Below are positions 42,475 through 64,000 of a DNA stretch of 64,000 nucleotides, in pieces; within the stretch, counting starts at the first letter, position 1, and each line of letters starts with the position of its first letter. Made by a program: the position numbers and the translations under genes. The stretch is from Phalacrocorax aristotelis (taxonomy: Eukaryota; Chordata; Aves; Suliformes; Phalacrocoracidae): positions 133,052,125 through 133,116,124 of the forward strand of contig NC_134276.1 in NCBI RefSeq assembly GCF_949628215.1, given 5' to 3'. A model generated the notes under the pieces. That model was not told the origin of the DNA. It did no database searches and was given only the letters and a program-made list of their open reading frames with translations.

Positions 42475-45400
42475 ATGTGACTGAAGTAATATCATCAAAT
42501 GTCAGAGTTCACACAGTTCCTGGCAAGCAAAGCAGACGATGTCCAGCAATTATGAAAAGTACGAATGGGACTCTCAGGTAGAACTTTACCCCACTCAGCT
42601 TTCTCTCACTTACACAGGCAGCTGCAGGAAGAGGGTCTCCTCTGTGAATGCCCAAGTCTTTCCAGCCAAGTCCACTTCAAGCAGATCTGTCTTCCCTCTC
42701 CATTGCACGTTTAAAGGAAAAACCTTTGGGATATTTAAATAAGACTGGTAATTTGGTGTAGGTAAGAGATAAAAGTTTTTGTGTCCACCTTTTTTACCCA
42801 TTTGCTTGGGCTTGCTTACATCTCCCTAAAGAGGTGGCACTTCTCCTGAATGATGACCTTGCAATATCTCTTTAAAGATGTTTACACATTCAGGTTCTAG
42901 CCTCCCCTGGGCAGGAGAGCTTGATAGAGATGATCTCCTACAGTTCTTGCAGGGCCGGTGCTAGCTCATTGTCCTGAACTGGTTTGGGTATAGCCATGGA
43001 GCAAGGCCTAGGAAATCACAGTAGCCAGAACAGGGAGACAGGGCAAGTGCCAAGAGCACCTCAGCAGATGACTAATAGGTAAGTGTTAACCTTTTCTTAT
43101 TTATTTTTTAAAACAGCCTTCAGGGAAACAAAAATAGTTGATTTTGTTCCTTTGTGGGAGAAGATCTGGGTGGCTTGTTGCTTTTTTTCTCTCCAAACCA
43201 TTTTGTTCCCATGTGCCTCTCCTAGACCAATCTGGATGTTTACAGTAACTTTCAGAGTAGCTTCGAATGATGCCTCTGTGTGGTTTACAGAATTGGGACA
43301 AGTGGGTCAGCTTGTCCAGGGCTTCTTTTTCTTTTCATGTGAACATGGGATACATTTACTAAGATGTCTGATTGATGTCTAAAAGATGTACATTATCTCC
43401 ATGTAAGTGGTGCAGGGAATTTTCTACGTGAGAAAAAGTGTGAAAAGAAAAATTGACCTTATAGAAAATTCTATGGAGTTCAATAGGAAAAGAAAACCTA
43501 TCTGTAGAATTTTGTAACCTCTGTGGAATGGGATAGAGAATTATACCCGGCTATATAATTCCATAACCTGACCTCTAGAAACCTGTAAATAGACTCTCAT
43601 TCTCTGTGAATTCTGACTGGTTTGAAGACTACATAAGCTACCAAGTTTACTAAATTCTAGAAAATTTTTTTCATAATGGTCTTGACTTTCTGTGAATAAC
43701 AAAATTTCAGCCTTTTTCTGAAAAAAAGAAAAAGGCTATTTTCCATTACATCTCCAGAATCCAAAAGAGTATTTGCCTCTACAGTTGCCAGGATTTTGAC
43801 TGCAGAGAACAGGTCTGCCCATCAACACTTGCAACATGAGAGAACAACCTGAGCTCAACTGGAAAAGGCAGTTTGAATCTCATTGAAAGTGGGAAATGGT
43901 TTGTATAACCTGGCCTTTTCCTGCGTAACAGGCCTGCTGCTTGCGTGTATCCAATATCAGAGAGAGGGACCTGGAACCTAATGTACATTTCCCAGAAAAG
44001 CTGTTATTACATAGCTACACCTATTCAAGCATACAGATGGCACAGGTGCTCTGTGAGCAAAATTTGGCCTGCAGTTCCTTTATCCTAGTGAGGAGGGATG
44101 AGTTGGAGACAGTCCAGCCAAATACTCAGAGCCCAAATTGAATTTGTGAGGCTGAAAATAAGAAGGAAAGGTAAGCTCAGTATCCCTGACCTACAGTTAC
44201 TAAGTAACTAAGCCCTTCTATTAATTTACACAAACCCTTTGTAGAGCACAGCTGCACTATGTAAACATTTTGGATTTTCTTGAACCAGTGCAGGTAGAAG
44301 ATTTCCATCTCTCCCTGCCTCTCCCCCAGCCCACAGCCTTTGTCTTCAGCAGGATTTTGTTGAAGTTATTGTGCTGAACATGAAAGCTTAAACACAAGTG
44401 ACCCAAATTGAAAAAGATCACAGATTACACTGCAAAAAAATTTCTCTCTTGGGTCTTTTCCCATGATTGCTCATATCTGATCAGTTACACTATTTTAAAA
44501 GTTTTTCTTTTATATAAATCTTTCTTTACAAGCCTTGTGAGTTCTCTTCAACTCCATTACCTCAGGCTCTGGGATGGAGAAGTCAGTCTGCTTCTTTCAG
44601 TTTCTCTGCTTCTAATTCATTTTTTTCTGGGAAGCTGTTGACTAGTCACCCACTTGCTTTACCCCCTTAAAACTTTAACATCACCTTTCATGATAGGCTT
44701 GCAGCAGAGAACAGAGTTTAACCATACCTCTAAGCTGATCAAATAATGAGCTGCTGTGAAGAAGGCAGCCCTCTGCCCTCACTGTGCTCACCTCCCACAA
44801 TCCTTGTGCAGATGCTGATGCACAGCTGACCCCACAGCAAGCCAATGCACTTCTACCCTACTATAAAAGTGAAGAGGGAACAGCTGTGAACAGAGGGAGA
44901 GAAAGCACTATTCTCAACAGCTGGCCTTTATATCAGGCTAGGGAAACTGTGAAAGTGCACTTTGAAATGGGATCTTTCTGGTCAGTCTAAGCTCCTAAAA
45001 GGAGCTGTCATACCTCTTTTCTTCCGTCACCACCAGCTGTGTATGTCTACTGCCTAAGAAGCACCAGTGCTAACACTCATTTGGCTGCTTGGGAACTGAC
45101 CCCATTGAAAACTAACCCAATCCCCTATCAAAAAAATGGTTTCATTTGGATCAGCTCCTTGTATTGTTTCACTTGGTGAGGCAAGCATTGCTGCGGGCTG
45201 GTGAAATGCGCAGACGGTCATGTTGAAGAATATTTTTTTAGTTCAGATGCAACTTAAATTGGCTTAAGCTGATAGTGAAATATCTGTCTGAGAAGAATAA
45301 AACCAGCTGGGGTACCAGGGAGGATATATTCCCCCCTTCCTTCCCTAGTGTTTTCCATAGAATTTCTAGTATGCTCTTATGTGATTTGGTTTTTGTTATT

Positions 45401-47327
45401 TAAAGCCCTGTTATTTCCCTCACGATTACATCCCCTTTGACAGGCTGCTTTGAGGTAATACCTTCCAATTGGGCAGGAGGAGATGAGTAACTTGGCATGG
45501 AATTAATAAAATTAACCTGCACAAATCTCATATGCACTCAGTGATTACACCCCATGGCAGCTAAGGATAATGGTGGTAATTCTCCTGAAATTGCAAGGGG
45601 CAGAGCCTTGTGCAGGAGTAAAGCACAGCTGTTGGATGTGAGGTGTATCCATATCTTTAAGCCAGTTCCAATCTAGTGTGAGAGCCAGAATGGCATTTCG
45701 GACCTAGGCAGAATCTGTGTATGATATACTGTGTACAACTACAACTGAAAAATACTAGTTGTAGGCCCAGAGAATAGAACTGGAGAAAAGGAAACTGTTC
45801 TCTTCTTTTGACAGAAGTATGAGATACGGTGGTGAGGCAAGGTAGTGTGCAACAATACAGTCTTGTGGACAGCTATGTGCGCTCTGTGCAATAGCAAGGA
45901 GAAGTCTAGCCAGAAAGGGAAAGACATTGAAAGGCTTTGGAAAAAGATCAATAAAATCTGGAAGTCTTATGTTTACACAACACAGGTAGGAAGCTTCATG
46001 GCAGACTCCAGGCAGAATGGGCTCAGGTATAGAACTGCTACACAAGCTGTAGCACCAGGACTGGTGCAGCTTATGGTACTCCTTAGTCGAAGCCACACAT
46101 CTTCCTGTAAGACAGAGTGATAGGAAAGAGACATCCCTGAATTTGGGTACCTACTGGCTTCTTTTTAATAATCTTTAAAAATCAGTTCACAATATGCTTA
46201 ATTCTGCTGGGGAATCATATAAGAAATACACCAAATAAGAACTTAGTCATTGCCCCAATGAAGTTAATGTGAGTTCTGTTGTCATTGGAAACCCCAAATA
46301 TCTAAATTTAGCTCAGTTTGCCTTCACTGTTGGATTGGTAATTGCCTAGAAAGAGAAACAGACTAAAATAAATCCACCTCTAAATGTTGTGGACAGCAGA
46401 GCAACACTGGCATAGTCTAAGCTCTTCCTTCTAATTTCTCCCGGATGGAACTTCCTGTGTTCCTTGTTTAAACAGCCCTAAACAATCTGGCATTTCCATT
46501 AAACTGACTGTTTGACTTTTTCTAAAAGAAAAAGGAAAAGAAAATAAAAAAGCATTATAATACAGAGATTATCAGCAGCTGGTGCCCTTACATCTAGAAA
46601 AATATAAATAGGTAACAGTTTAATCTTTGATTCCCCTCTCCTGTAGCAATCTGACAGGGAAAGATTTCTATGCCATGGCTCAGGGAAAGGAAAAATAAAC
46701 AGGGAAAATGTGACTAAAGCAGTGCCTATTAGAATTAAATGTATGTGTAGCACAGCCTACAGTCATTAAAACAATCTCAAATATGAATGCAAGCTATAAA
46801 TAAAGTCAACAGCAGGTGCCTCTTTTGTGTCATAGGCTTTTCCCAGGCTAAGTAGTAGTGAATGTGCACAGGAGCAGAAAAGAACAGCTGGACATTGGTG
46901 CCAGACCAATGTCTCTCTTTGTCTTAGAATAGGTCATAGAGCCTAGGCAAGACTGTTAGGGACACTGCACTCTCTCAGCAGCACAGCCAGCTTCATGAAT
47001 TGACTGGGGTATAGAAGAAGACAAATTGTTATGTTGACAAATGGACATGGAAGACCTGCACTTAGAACATTAGGGTCTATTTGCATCCTTTCATTGACAT
47101 TTTTTCCCAGCATAGGCAGAACGAAGTGTTATATTTTCCTCAGAAATCAAGAGCAGCTCTAAGATTGTCAGTGTTGGTCTGCACAAAAGAAAATATGTGA
47201 TATATTTTTCCAGTGTAGAGGCACATTGTTGGAAAGAGGAAAGATTTAGTAGGGCAGGACTCTCTGAGAAAGAGTATGTTTACTAAGACTGTAGAGACTT
47301 GTTCAAGAATGTTCTCAATGCAGATAT

Positions 47328-47405
47328 CATAGAATCATAGAATGCTTTTGGTTGGAAGGGACCTTAAAGATCATCTAGTTCCACCCCCCTGCCATGGGCA
47401 GGTTT
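47328..47405 (-). mobile_element. CR1 LINE 3'-terminal fragment
   Basis: The plus strand reads ATCATAGAATCATAGAATG, GGTTGGAAGGGACCTTAAAG, ATCATCTAGTTCCA and CCCCTGCCATGGGCAGG. This is the reverse complement of the CR1 3' UTR with its ATTCTATGA terminal repeats. Only about 75 bp are present. Confidence 0.93.
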
Positions 47406-48523
47406 TACCTACTGATGAGTAGGAGCTGCTGTCTTCTAGGAAGAGAGGGGTTGCAGTGTTCTGTGGAAAGAATGCTACTGAGGATCTTCATCATCTCCTT
47501 TGACTGGGGACATTTTAAATGCTTTCTGACACCTAGTCTTGTTTTTGCTTTCCCATAAGGGATCAAATGTCCTTGCTTAGCAAGACAAAAACATCTAAAA
47601 AGGCTTTTCTCCATTATGGAGACAAGATCGTGCACAAGATTTTCTTCTAATAAGATAAAGGCATCTAGTTCAAATTCACTGGCCTTCTGGATTAATTTTC
47701 ATTGGGCATGGGAATCCGGTAATAAGTTGGAGGTCAAAAGGTTCAGAACCCTCTTCCAGAGCTCTGCCAAGCTCTGAAGAGGCACATACAGGTAGACTTC
47801 CCTTCTTTTCAGATACTGCATGTGTGAGCCATGTAGCAAGCTAAAAGCTCCTTTGCAGGTATATATTCTTGTTTGGCTTCAGTTTTTCTTCTCTGCTTTG
47901 TGGATATTGTGCATGATTGGAGGTCTCTGAGATTCCCTACGCTATAAAATTGGGACACAAAAGTAGTTTTACAGGGAATAGGATTTCTCTTGTTTAAACT
48001 CTTTTCAGATATGGGAGGGTACAGACTGAGGATTTGGGAGGTACTAGGGTGGTGGATGGGAGTCTTATGGGTGGCATGTGGAATGGATTCATGAAGCATG
48101 TTGAAAAGTAACTAAAGGCTTGGGTCTTCAAATGTTGTATTCTCAGTGTCTGAAACTGCTTTGGCATAAGTGCATGGGATAACAGAGGTTGCTACAAAGC
48201 AATTTTAAAGAGCTTCCCTAAGCCTGTACACATTTTCCGTAGGGGCAGGCTGCATGGTGATTATATGTATTCTTTCAAGCTAGTGTTTACAGGGGTGCAT
48301 TGATGTTTGGGGGGAAAGTACTGAATGGAAGTAAAACAAAAAGGGAAAGGGACCCACTATTGAAAGCTTTCATCCTTACCTTGTCCCACATAGCCCTTAA
48401 TAACTAAAATGAGTCTGATTTGCCTTTGGTCTTCCAGCTCCAAAACACGTTTGCCTGAAAATTTTTGTTGGATATACTTCGCATGTTTTGATAATGTGAC
48501 TTATGAGATAACACTTCTACAAA

Positions 48524-48590
48524 GATATATATATATATATAAATACATACATGTACAACCACATACATACACGTACACACACTACATATA
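48524..48590. repeat. (TA)n with adjacent ACATAC/CACA simple repeat
   Basis: A run of TA dinucleotides (48525-48541) is followed by ATACATACATG and ACATACATACACG tracts. Confidence 0.85.
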
Positions 48591-51500
48591 GACTTAGGAA
48601 TGGCACTATACACCTCCATGCCTGTATGTGGCAGCTACCACAGTAAAGGAGGGGAGGTAGCTCAAAATAGCATGTACAGTCCTTTATGGAGTTGTTATTA
48701 AACAGAATGTGGTCTTGCTGTCCTGGCTGGTGGAAGTGTTTTATTTCTGTGGGACTGGTTCCAGGGGAGTTGCGTCTGAGGAAGGTGGATCCTAGGGAGA
48801 GGGGGTGACTCTCAATGAGGTAGTTGGATGGAGGACATTGAAAAAGATCCACGGTGGCTTGCGGAAGCATCCCAGAGTAGGAAATAAATGATACACTGTT
48901 TTTCATTAAGATTATAAGAACATCACATATTGACTATACAGGGCTAAAATCTTGTGTATACTTGTCCTGCCATGACACAAATCCCAGGCCATTGTGGCAG
49001 GTTTGATGATAAACAGCATCACATTGACGGGACCCTCTAGTTTAGCGTAGAGTGAGTTTTCCAGTTCTGCTGAAACAGCATTTCCTGGATGATACATACA
49101 AGCCTTTTCCTGATATTGGTGACATGCAGACAGATCTGGTACGGAGTTGGACAGAAGTTTCACAACAGCAGATTAGGAGAGAAAGAGAAGTCTGATGCTG
49201 GGGTTGTAAAAGGCACTGACACTGGGTAGCAAGACTCTGGTTTCACATCTCAATTTTAAATCGGTGCTTCTCGGTCCTCATAGCAGATTGGGGAACCGGT
49301 TGACCCAGAGGGAAAGGAGCATCTCTGCACTTCCAACACCATGGTATCATCTGCTTCTGATTTAGGACATTAGGCCAGATCCAGTAGTGCTTTGTTCACC
49401 ATATAGGAATTCTAAGCTCTAGATATAAAAGATATCTATTTCGTTGTGAAGATACTTGCACTTTTACACTGGTTCTTACAGGGGCTAAGCAGTGTCACTT
49501 GCCCTGCTTAAGGCATAGTATATTTCACAGTCAATCAGGGCTATTTAGCTGGTCTTTGCTTTCTGTGTTCTATTTGAAGTTAACCTACTTCCTTCCAGTT
49601 TACCTGCCTTTGCTTCTGAATAGAGTCCCACCCACCCCTTGGTATGCAGGTCTACTTAATTATGTTCATATAATTAATTGTGACTTACAGAAGATACACA
49701 TATTTAACTTCTTTAGGTTTTCAGGGTTTTTTGTCAATCCTGTAAGTCCCCAGGTACTCATTCCTAGTTTTCTTTTTTTTCCCCCAAATGGCCTCTAAAT
49801 TGTCACTGTTTTGTTTTTTTTTAAATGTAGTGTGCCAAATGAAATCAGTTATTTCACATGTGCTTAAGACCTGAGTCCACGGGAAATTACATGTCTCTGA
49901 GCCTGGAAGTCATACCTCTGCATAGGAAAAATTTCTTTTACTTAATTCTACATTATGCTACAAAGGTGGTACGCAGCTGCTGAGTGCTTCACCTAACAGA
50001 ACTCTTTTACCATCATACTAGCCTACATTTAGGCCTCAGTTAAATACATCTTCTCTGGATTTAGCTGCTTAGCCTCAACATGAACCTCATTCTGTGGTAT
50101 CTGCTCAGTCTCTGATCTCCACTTCCTGCTTATTTCTCTGTTTAGACTACATGGCAAATCTACCATGTTTCTCTCATGTTACTGTCTTACAAGCTCTCAC
50201 ACGTTACTTCCTGTTTCAAGTCATTAATGAAAATAGTAAAAAAAAAGGGCATAAGACCATTCTTGCTGCACACCTCACTGGCTCTGCACTTTGACAGCTG
50301 CAAGGGTATTTTCTACACAGTCCCTCAGACAGTTTGTATCTTCTGTGCCAGAGAAACTTCAAATTTCATTTAAGCATAAGGTTTTGTGACATGTTTGGTC
50401 GTAATCCAAACATCTCTCAACTCCCATTTCTTTTCACAGCCCATTTGCTTAAGTGCACTATGGAAATTTGGGAAGGAAAAAAAGGCAGATTAATAGTTTT
50501 TGGCAAATGTTTCCTCATAACCTTCCATTACTCTCTTTTGCACTTGTTTCTGTGTGGAAAAATTGAAAAAGCTTCTAACGCAAGTTTGTGTGACTTTAAT
50601 TCTGAATATATCTTAGTAGTCTTGTATTTTTACCTTCTGCTCTTCAAACTAAGTAAGTAGGTATTCAGTAAATAGCCAGATATTAGCAGCTTTTAGATTG
50701 TTGTTCATATAAAGCAGGCAATTCATGTTTTCATTTCTCCACATTCTATTTTCTTTATAAATTTGCTACTGGACTTTTCCTCAACATACTTTGTCTTTCG
50801 TATCAGGTGCAATCTTCAAGTTAGCTAGCTATGTTTCAGCAATTGGTTTTACTACAAAGCACAAGATGTTTGCACAAGCAGCTGGGTGTGAGCAAATGCT
50901 GATTTGAAAGGCCAATGCTTGAACTAGTAACAGGTTTGGCTGAGACTGGCTTCATTTAGCTAGCGGACTAATCCCAACAGCATCCACAGTAGTGTCTTTA
51001 GCACTGTGAGGCTGCATCAGGGCTTACTGACTTCCGGCAAGCTGAGGGAGGAGGAGATATGGCTCAAAGCATAGGCAACCCAACTGCAGAGCTATTTACT
51101 ATTGCACACCCGAGATTTGAAAAGGTGATATGTGTGTGTGAATACATGTGCACAGCGTTGTCTGTCCAGTAAGGGGGGTGGGGGGGCACAATTGAGAGCC
51201 TGCAGTTTATGATTAGAACCAGTTTAAGCTTGCCTCCCACAAATAAAGCCATATAGTTTTGTATCACATGGCTTAAGATAAAAAAAAAAAGTTTTTCTCG
51301 ATTTGAGAAAACTAACGGTCAGGCTTGGCTTTTGTATTTGGTGGAAATATTAGTTATGGGTCTTCAGTGTTGATTAAATTATAATGGGAGCTGTGCTCAG
51401 ATCCTTGCTTATGTGGCCACGAACAACTTGGTGCTTGTTGTGACAGTATTTTTAATAGTGTGTTTTTAATTATATCCTTCCTGGGGTTGGATTAATTTGG

Positions 51501-52085
51501 CAAAGAGATCTTTACTTGCTCAGCTGAGTATTGCCCTGTCTTGTACTCTTTGGCCACAAAACACATACTTCTATACAGCGTTAACATACCTGGGGAGAGG
51601 GGGGGAAGTTATTTTTTATGAACTCTTGATTCTGTCTGTCTCCCTATTCCTGCCTGTACTAGCTGGTTTTGTCCATAGGGTTAGCAAACTGTATGTTTTG
51701 TTTTGTCTGAAATAATTTGCCAACCAAAAAAGGTTACACTTTCCAGGCAAATTTTTCTGGTTGTCCAGTAGTCCAACTCCATGTGTTTCTCCTTCATCTG
51801 AATCATGACCAAGTCTCTTAGCCTTGTCATAACTACCCAAAACCCTATCTGTTGTCTTGTCAATCTGAATTCTTCCTTTTTTTTCCAGTTCTTTATATTG
51901 GTGAGTTTAAAAACAAGACTTCTGCTTTCACCTTTAAATGCTGTGTAAAGGAAAAGTTCAATTTTTTGCTAGATTAAAATTGAATAGGTAACTTCATTAA
52001 CTGAATGTCAGTAAACTGGCAATTAGTTGAGATTAAGACTATATTTATCTTGATGATAAAAGGTCAAAGGATTTTTTTAATATTT

Positions 52086-52108
52086 GTGGTGGTGGTGGTG
52101 GTGGTGGT
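52086..52108 (+). repeat. (GGT)n microsatellite
   Basis: An uninterrupted GTG/GGT trinucleotide run of about 7 units. Confidence 0.9.
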
Positions 52109-55100
52109 TTCCCAGAGTTTTCTGCTGTGACGGAGATTTTTCACTATCATGTTCTTCTCAGAGTATTTTCTTATACGTTGGGTACCAAATGTAGTTCAGC
52201 AGGTGCTTGGAGTTGAAAATGCTGAACAAGATCAGCTCTATTTTAGTACTTTGAGTGGTAGTGACAAGCTTGGTGTGACATGAATCTCTGCCCAAAACCA
52301 TGATTCTAAGCAACTGCACATGCTGTTTAGGAGAAAAACAAGCTTCTGTGGTTCAAAACAGCCTCAGAGCTTCTTGTTCCTCAAGGCTTGTGCTTTGATT
52401 TTTGGGGGCAGATCTGAGATTTTACTTTCTAGCTCAATAGGAAGGCATCAGTGCTGATACAAATTCTGGGGCTATTTTGGGATGGGGAAAAAATTATTTT
52501 TGTGTGTAGGTAGCCAAGTCTGTGCTACTTGGATAGGATAAGAGATGCAGGTTTTAGAGTGACAGCTCAATGTGACTTTGTTTGCTGGACAAAGGTTTCA
52601 AGTTTAAACTTTGAAGGGGCATACTGGGATTGCCAAAGAGGGTGCAAGCTTAGAGTTCTCTTGACAAAGGTTCAGTGTCAGCTTACTCCACATTTCACAC
52701 CTACTAAAGTACTTGGCATCAGCTCAGTGAAGATTTCATTGGTGAATTGGAGATGGAAACATCTTCAGCTATTGCAAACCATCTTTGCAGTATTTTTTTT
52801 TTTTGGCCCCTCCTGGCTCCCTGTACACATTCATGTATCCGTAACTTTTCCCAGCTGAGAAAGTGGCGCAGATGAATGCTGCTTCTGCTTGAAGGGTGGG
52901 GGCATACCTGGAATGGGTCTTGAGTAATGCCTCCAAAGAACAGGTTACACCCACCTTTCTGCTTTGCCACAGAGCACAGTCCAGCTCCTCATGGTAATTC
53001 TAGGACATCTAAAGGCAATAGGAATGGAAAGATATATGTGCATGTGTGGACACATCTGTGTGCTCTTGTACCCTCAGGTGACAAACCTCAAGAAACTCTC
53101 TCCGTTAGCGTGTGTCTTACTTTGAGCTCCCCAAGCCTATCCATGTGCATAATTTTTGTTCCAGCTTCATCTCCTCAAGCTCACAATCTGTCTATCATGA
53201 CTCACACACTCTGGCTTTGATTTAGACTCCATCTGCTTTCTCAGCCAGTCAGATCCCTATTCTTCTGTAACACACTGTAGGAGAGGTGTGGGACTGGAGC
53301 AGAACATGTATCTGTATTCAGGAGAGAGGAGGGGGAGGTGTACTGACTCCAGCCTCAAAGTTTCTCCTTGTCTCATCTGTCTCAGTGCAAGTGTTTGGCT
53401 AAGCTGCAAAATGTAAACACGTACTTGCCAGCAATAAGGCTAGTGCTGACTTGGGTGTGTGGGCCCTCAGATCAGATTTGGTCTCAGAGTGTTGCCGCTC
53501 ACTGCACATTTATGGGTTTTTGAAAGGAATGTCCTTTCTCCCCTGCTTATTTAAAGGACTATCACAATTCCTTGACAAAAAATAGCAGTTGTTTTGCCTC
53601 TTCTCTGCGGACAGGGGAGGGTGACACAAAGGTAGCAGAGAGGCTGTGTGCTGGTGTCTGGCAGCCAGAAATGTGCCACACCCTCTGGTGGAGGCAACCA
53701 GCTGGTGTGCGCAAGACACTTGCCCTCAGATCACCACTGTCTTCTCACATGGACAGGGTGGCCCTCCCAGGGCTGAAGATCACTTCAGCAGGGAAGGGCT
53801 GTCCCCAGTTAGTGTACAGAGGGGGATCATGTGTCAAAGACAATACAGAGCTGGTGGGCTCTGAATTCCAGACAACAAAAGTAAATCTCTTCCTCTTCAA
53901 GAGACTAGCTGGGGAGATTTCCCTCTACTATAGGCTTGTCACAGACTCCCCCACCCATGAGCAGCATCAGAGAGGAATTGATGATGCAAGGTCAATCCTT
54001 GGAATTAAAGCCAGGAGGGAATTTTCCTAGGGACACTATGTTAGAGGTAACCATATTTTGGACTTGCCTTATAGAAAAGCACCTCTTAAGGTGAAGCTGG
54101 TCACTCTTAGATAATGGTTTACTAATATCAGAAAGGGCTGTGTGGCCCAACTTCTGGGAGAATACCCCCAAGAACATATTGTTAGAGCCTGGATTTCTTC
54201 TCTGTTGCTGGTAAGTGGAAACATCCAATGGGCTGCTAGGATCAAAAATATGATAGAAAGAAATGTAGAATGTTAGAGGAAAGCTGCAGAATACACTGAA
54301 TTTGATTCTGCCTGTTTACTGAGAAAATCTCACAAGGACAGTGAGTTAAACAATGCAGCATCTTATCTTTGGATGCTAAGGTTTTGCATGCATGACACAA
54401 ACTGACAAGACATCTTTTTGCAAGATACAGATCAAGATCTGCTCCAGATTTAGAACTGGAATAGAGAGAGATGCTGCAGTCAAGGGTTGAGGTCTCTGCT
54501 GTTAGTCACAATGGAGACAAGCTGGCAAAAGTGAGAGCTGGAATTCTCAGATCTGAGGTATGCAGAAATATGTGGAAAGTAGGCAGGGTAGAATTATCAG
54601 GAAAGAGAGCAGGAGTTTTCAGAGCGAAACCTGTTGTTAAAATGTGGAAAATGTGGCTTCCCTCTGCTGTATTTCTCGGCAGTCTGCTAACACTCCATAA
54701 TTTTTTTTGAGTTGTTATATTTTAAGACTATAACTTTGTAAAAATTGTGAAAAGTGATTCAGAGACAAACACAAGTACTTGAAATATAGGTGCATACATG
54801 CTGTTTTACTCCCCTCCCTCCAACACTGAGGATACCCCACTTAAGATTTTCCCATTCTATTTAAAAATTCCCTAGATGGTAGGAAACCAAAGAGGCTTTC
54901 CTCCCTTCCAGCACTTTTCTTAGAGCCCTGGCTGAATTGAAGACATGAGATACAGGCCGAATATTTTCCTCCCACCTGTTTGTAGGGCACAGCTCAGCTA
55001 AAGAACAGAGAAGAAGCTCCTAACTGCACCCCCATCCAGGAAAATCTCAGAGTAAAAACTGAGAAAGAGGAAAAATGTTCTACATGGGAATGTTTGGGGG

Positions 55101-55640
55101 GGGGCGGGGGGTTGCAAGATAAGAGCTAATGAAAAGGAGCTGCAGCAACATGGACAGGATTGTAGTCAGAAGCAGCAATATGCTTCTAGGCTGGAGGTCT
55201 GGCTGTGTTTACACTGGTGCATGCAGGCCAGGTGTGACTGATGACACCAATGGAAAATGAGAAAAGCTGTTCCTTCTCCACTTTCTACATGGCAGGCTGG
55301 CCATGTGGCATACTGACTGTGTCGAGCAGTATTCATGTCCTGTTACAAACACTTTTGCCATGTTATAGAGACATGGCAGAAGCCTAAGCACTATAAGCCC
55401 GCTCTTAGCCACCTCGCAGTCCACGTCTGACTCTTGCATACACCCATATAGTCCAACAGCCTAAAAGTCTTTGCACAGAAAGAAAGCAGCAGTAGAAAGG
55501 GTCATTCCCATGCCCCTTCTCCCAGCTGAATCAATCCTCTGTGGGGATTGCAAAGAACAACTAAAAGCTTCTCTTTGAGGAGCAAACACAAGAAGACTGG
55601 CTCAACTGAAGAGTGTAATGGACTATTCCCCCCACACCAG

Positions 55641-64000
<8,360 letters not shown>

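Larger units (their letters stand above)
40524..42490 (+). other. FAM131B: Probable FAM131B 3' UTR
   Basis: There is no coding signal after TGA. Canonical AATAAA hexamers on the plus strand occur at 42088-42093 and 42469-42474, giving a 3' UTR of about 1.6-1.95 kb. Poly-T runs at about 41597-41609 and 41943-41954 lie inside. Which site is used cannot be told from sequence. Confidence 0.55.
42491..55640. other. Intergenic region between convergent FAM131B and CLCN1
   Basis: About 13 kb with no recognised exon or RNA gene. It contains a CR1 tail (47328-47405), simple repeats at 48.5 and 52.1 kb, a G-run at about 55095-55110, and presumably the CLCN1 3' UTR just below 55641. I found no AATAAA on the minus strand within roughly 1.5 kb of the CLCN1 stop, so its cleavage site is not assigned. 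The 152-codon frame at 53572-54030 (plus) has no recognisable motif. Confidence 0.5.

Noticed and set aside
53572-54030. 152-codon plus-strand open frame
   Set aside because: It has no recognisable motif, ordinary composition and no flanking splice or promoter evidence. Its length is within chance expectation for this much sequence.

Overview
The window is vertebrate nuclear DNA, almost certainly from a bird. It has two large genes split into many GT-AG exons, long AT-rich introns, one CpG island, and many CR1 LINE fragments of avian type (3' ends reading CCTTCCAACC...ATTCTGTGATTCTGT, or the reverse complement). It also has an avian-type endogenous retroviral solo LTR. The species cannot be fixed; the LTR and the youngest CR1 suggest a non-galliform bird, which is inference from memory of those families.

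Layout. 1-10.4 kb: gene-free flank with a solo LTR (1092-1575) bounded by a perfect 5-bp target duplication, and one CR1 tail. 10.48-11.97 kb: CpG island holding the first coding exon of FAM131B. 11.56-34.58 kb: the 23-kb intron 1 of FAM131B, a graveyard of retrotransposons. It contains a CR1 tail at 15.1 kb, two adjacent very old amniote-type CR1 copies (17.3-20.8 kb, plus strand), a degraded but nearly full-length Tx1/L1-type LINE on the minus strand (about 21.2-28.0 kb), and a younger CR1 nested inside that LINE (23.88-24.48 kb). 34.58-40.52 kb: the remaining six coding exons of FAM131B, which join in frame with exon 1 to a 382-residue protein starting with the acylation-type N-terminus MGCIGS. 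About 40.5-42.5 kb is its probable 3' UTR. 42.5-55.6 kb: intergenic DNA with simple repeats and one CR1 tail. 55.64-64.0 kb: the last ten coding exons of CLCN1 (muscle chloride channel ClC-1) on the minus strand, cut by the right edge of the window.

FAM131B and CLCN1 lie tail to tail, as in mammals (ZYX-FAM131B-CLCN1 on human 7q34), which supports both identifications. They are not known to act in one pathway. ClC-1 is the sarcolemmal chloride channel of skeletal muscle; FAM131B is a poorly characterised, mainly neural protein. No tRNA, rRNA, CRISPR or prokaryotic feature was seen. The most unusual item is the Tx1-type LINE relic, recognised only from protein motifs scattered over three frames.
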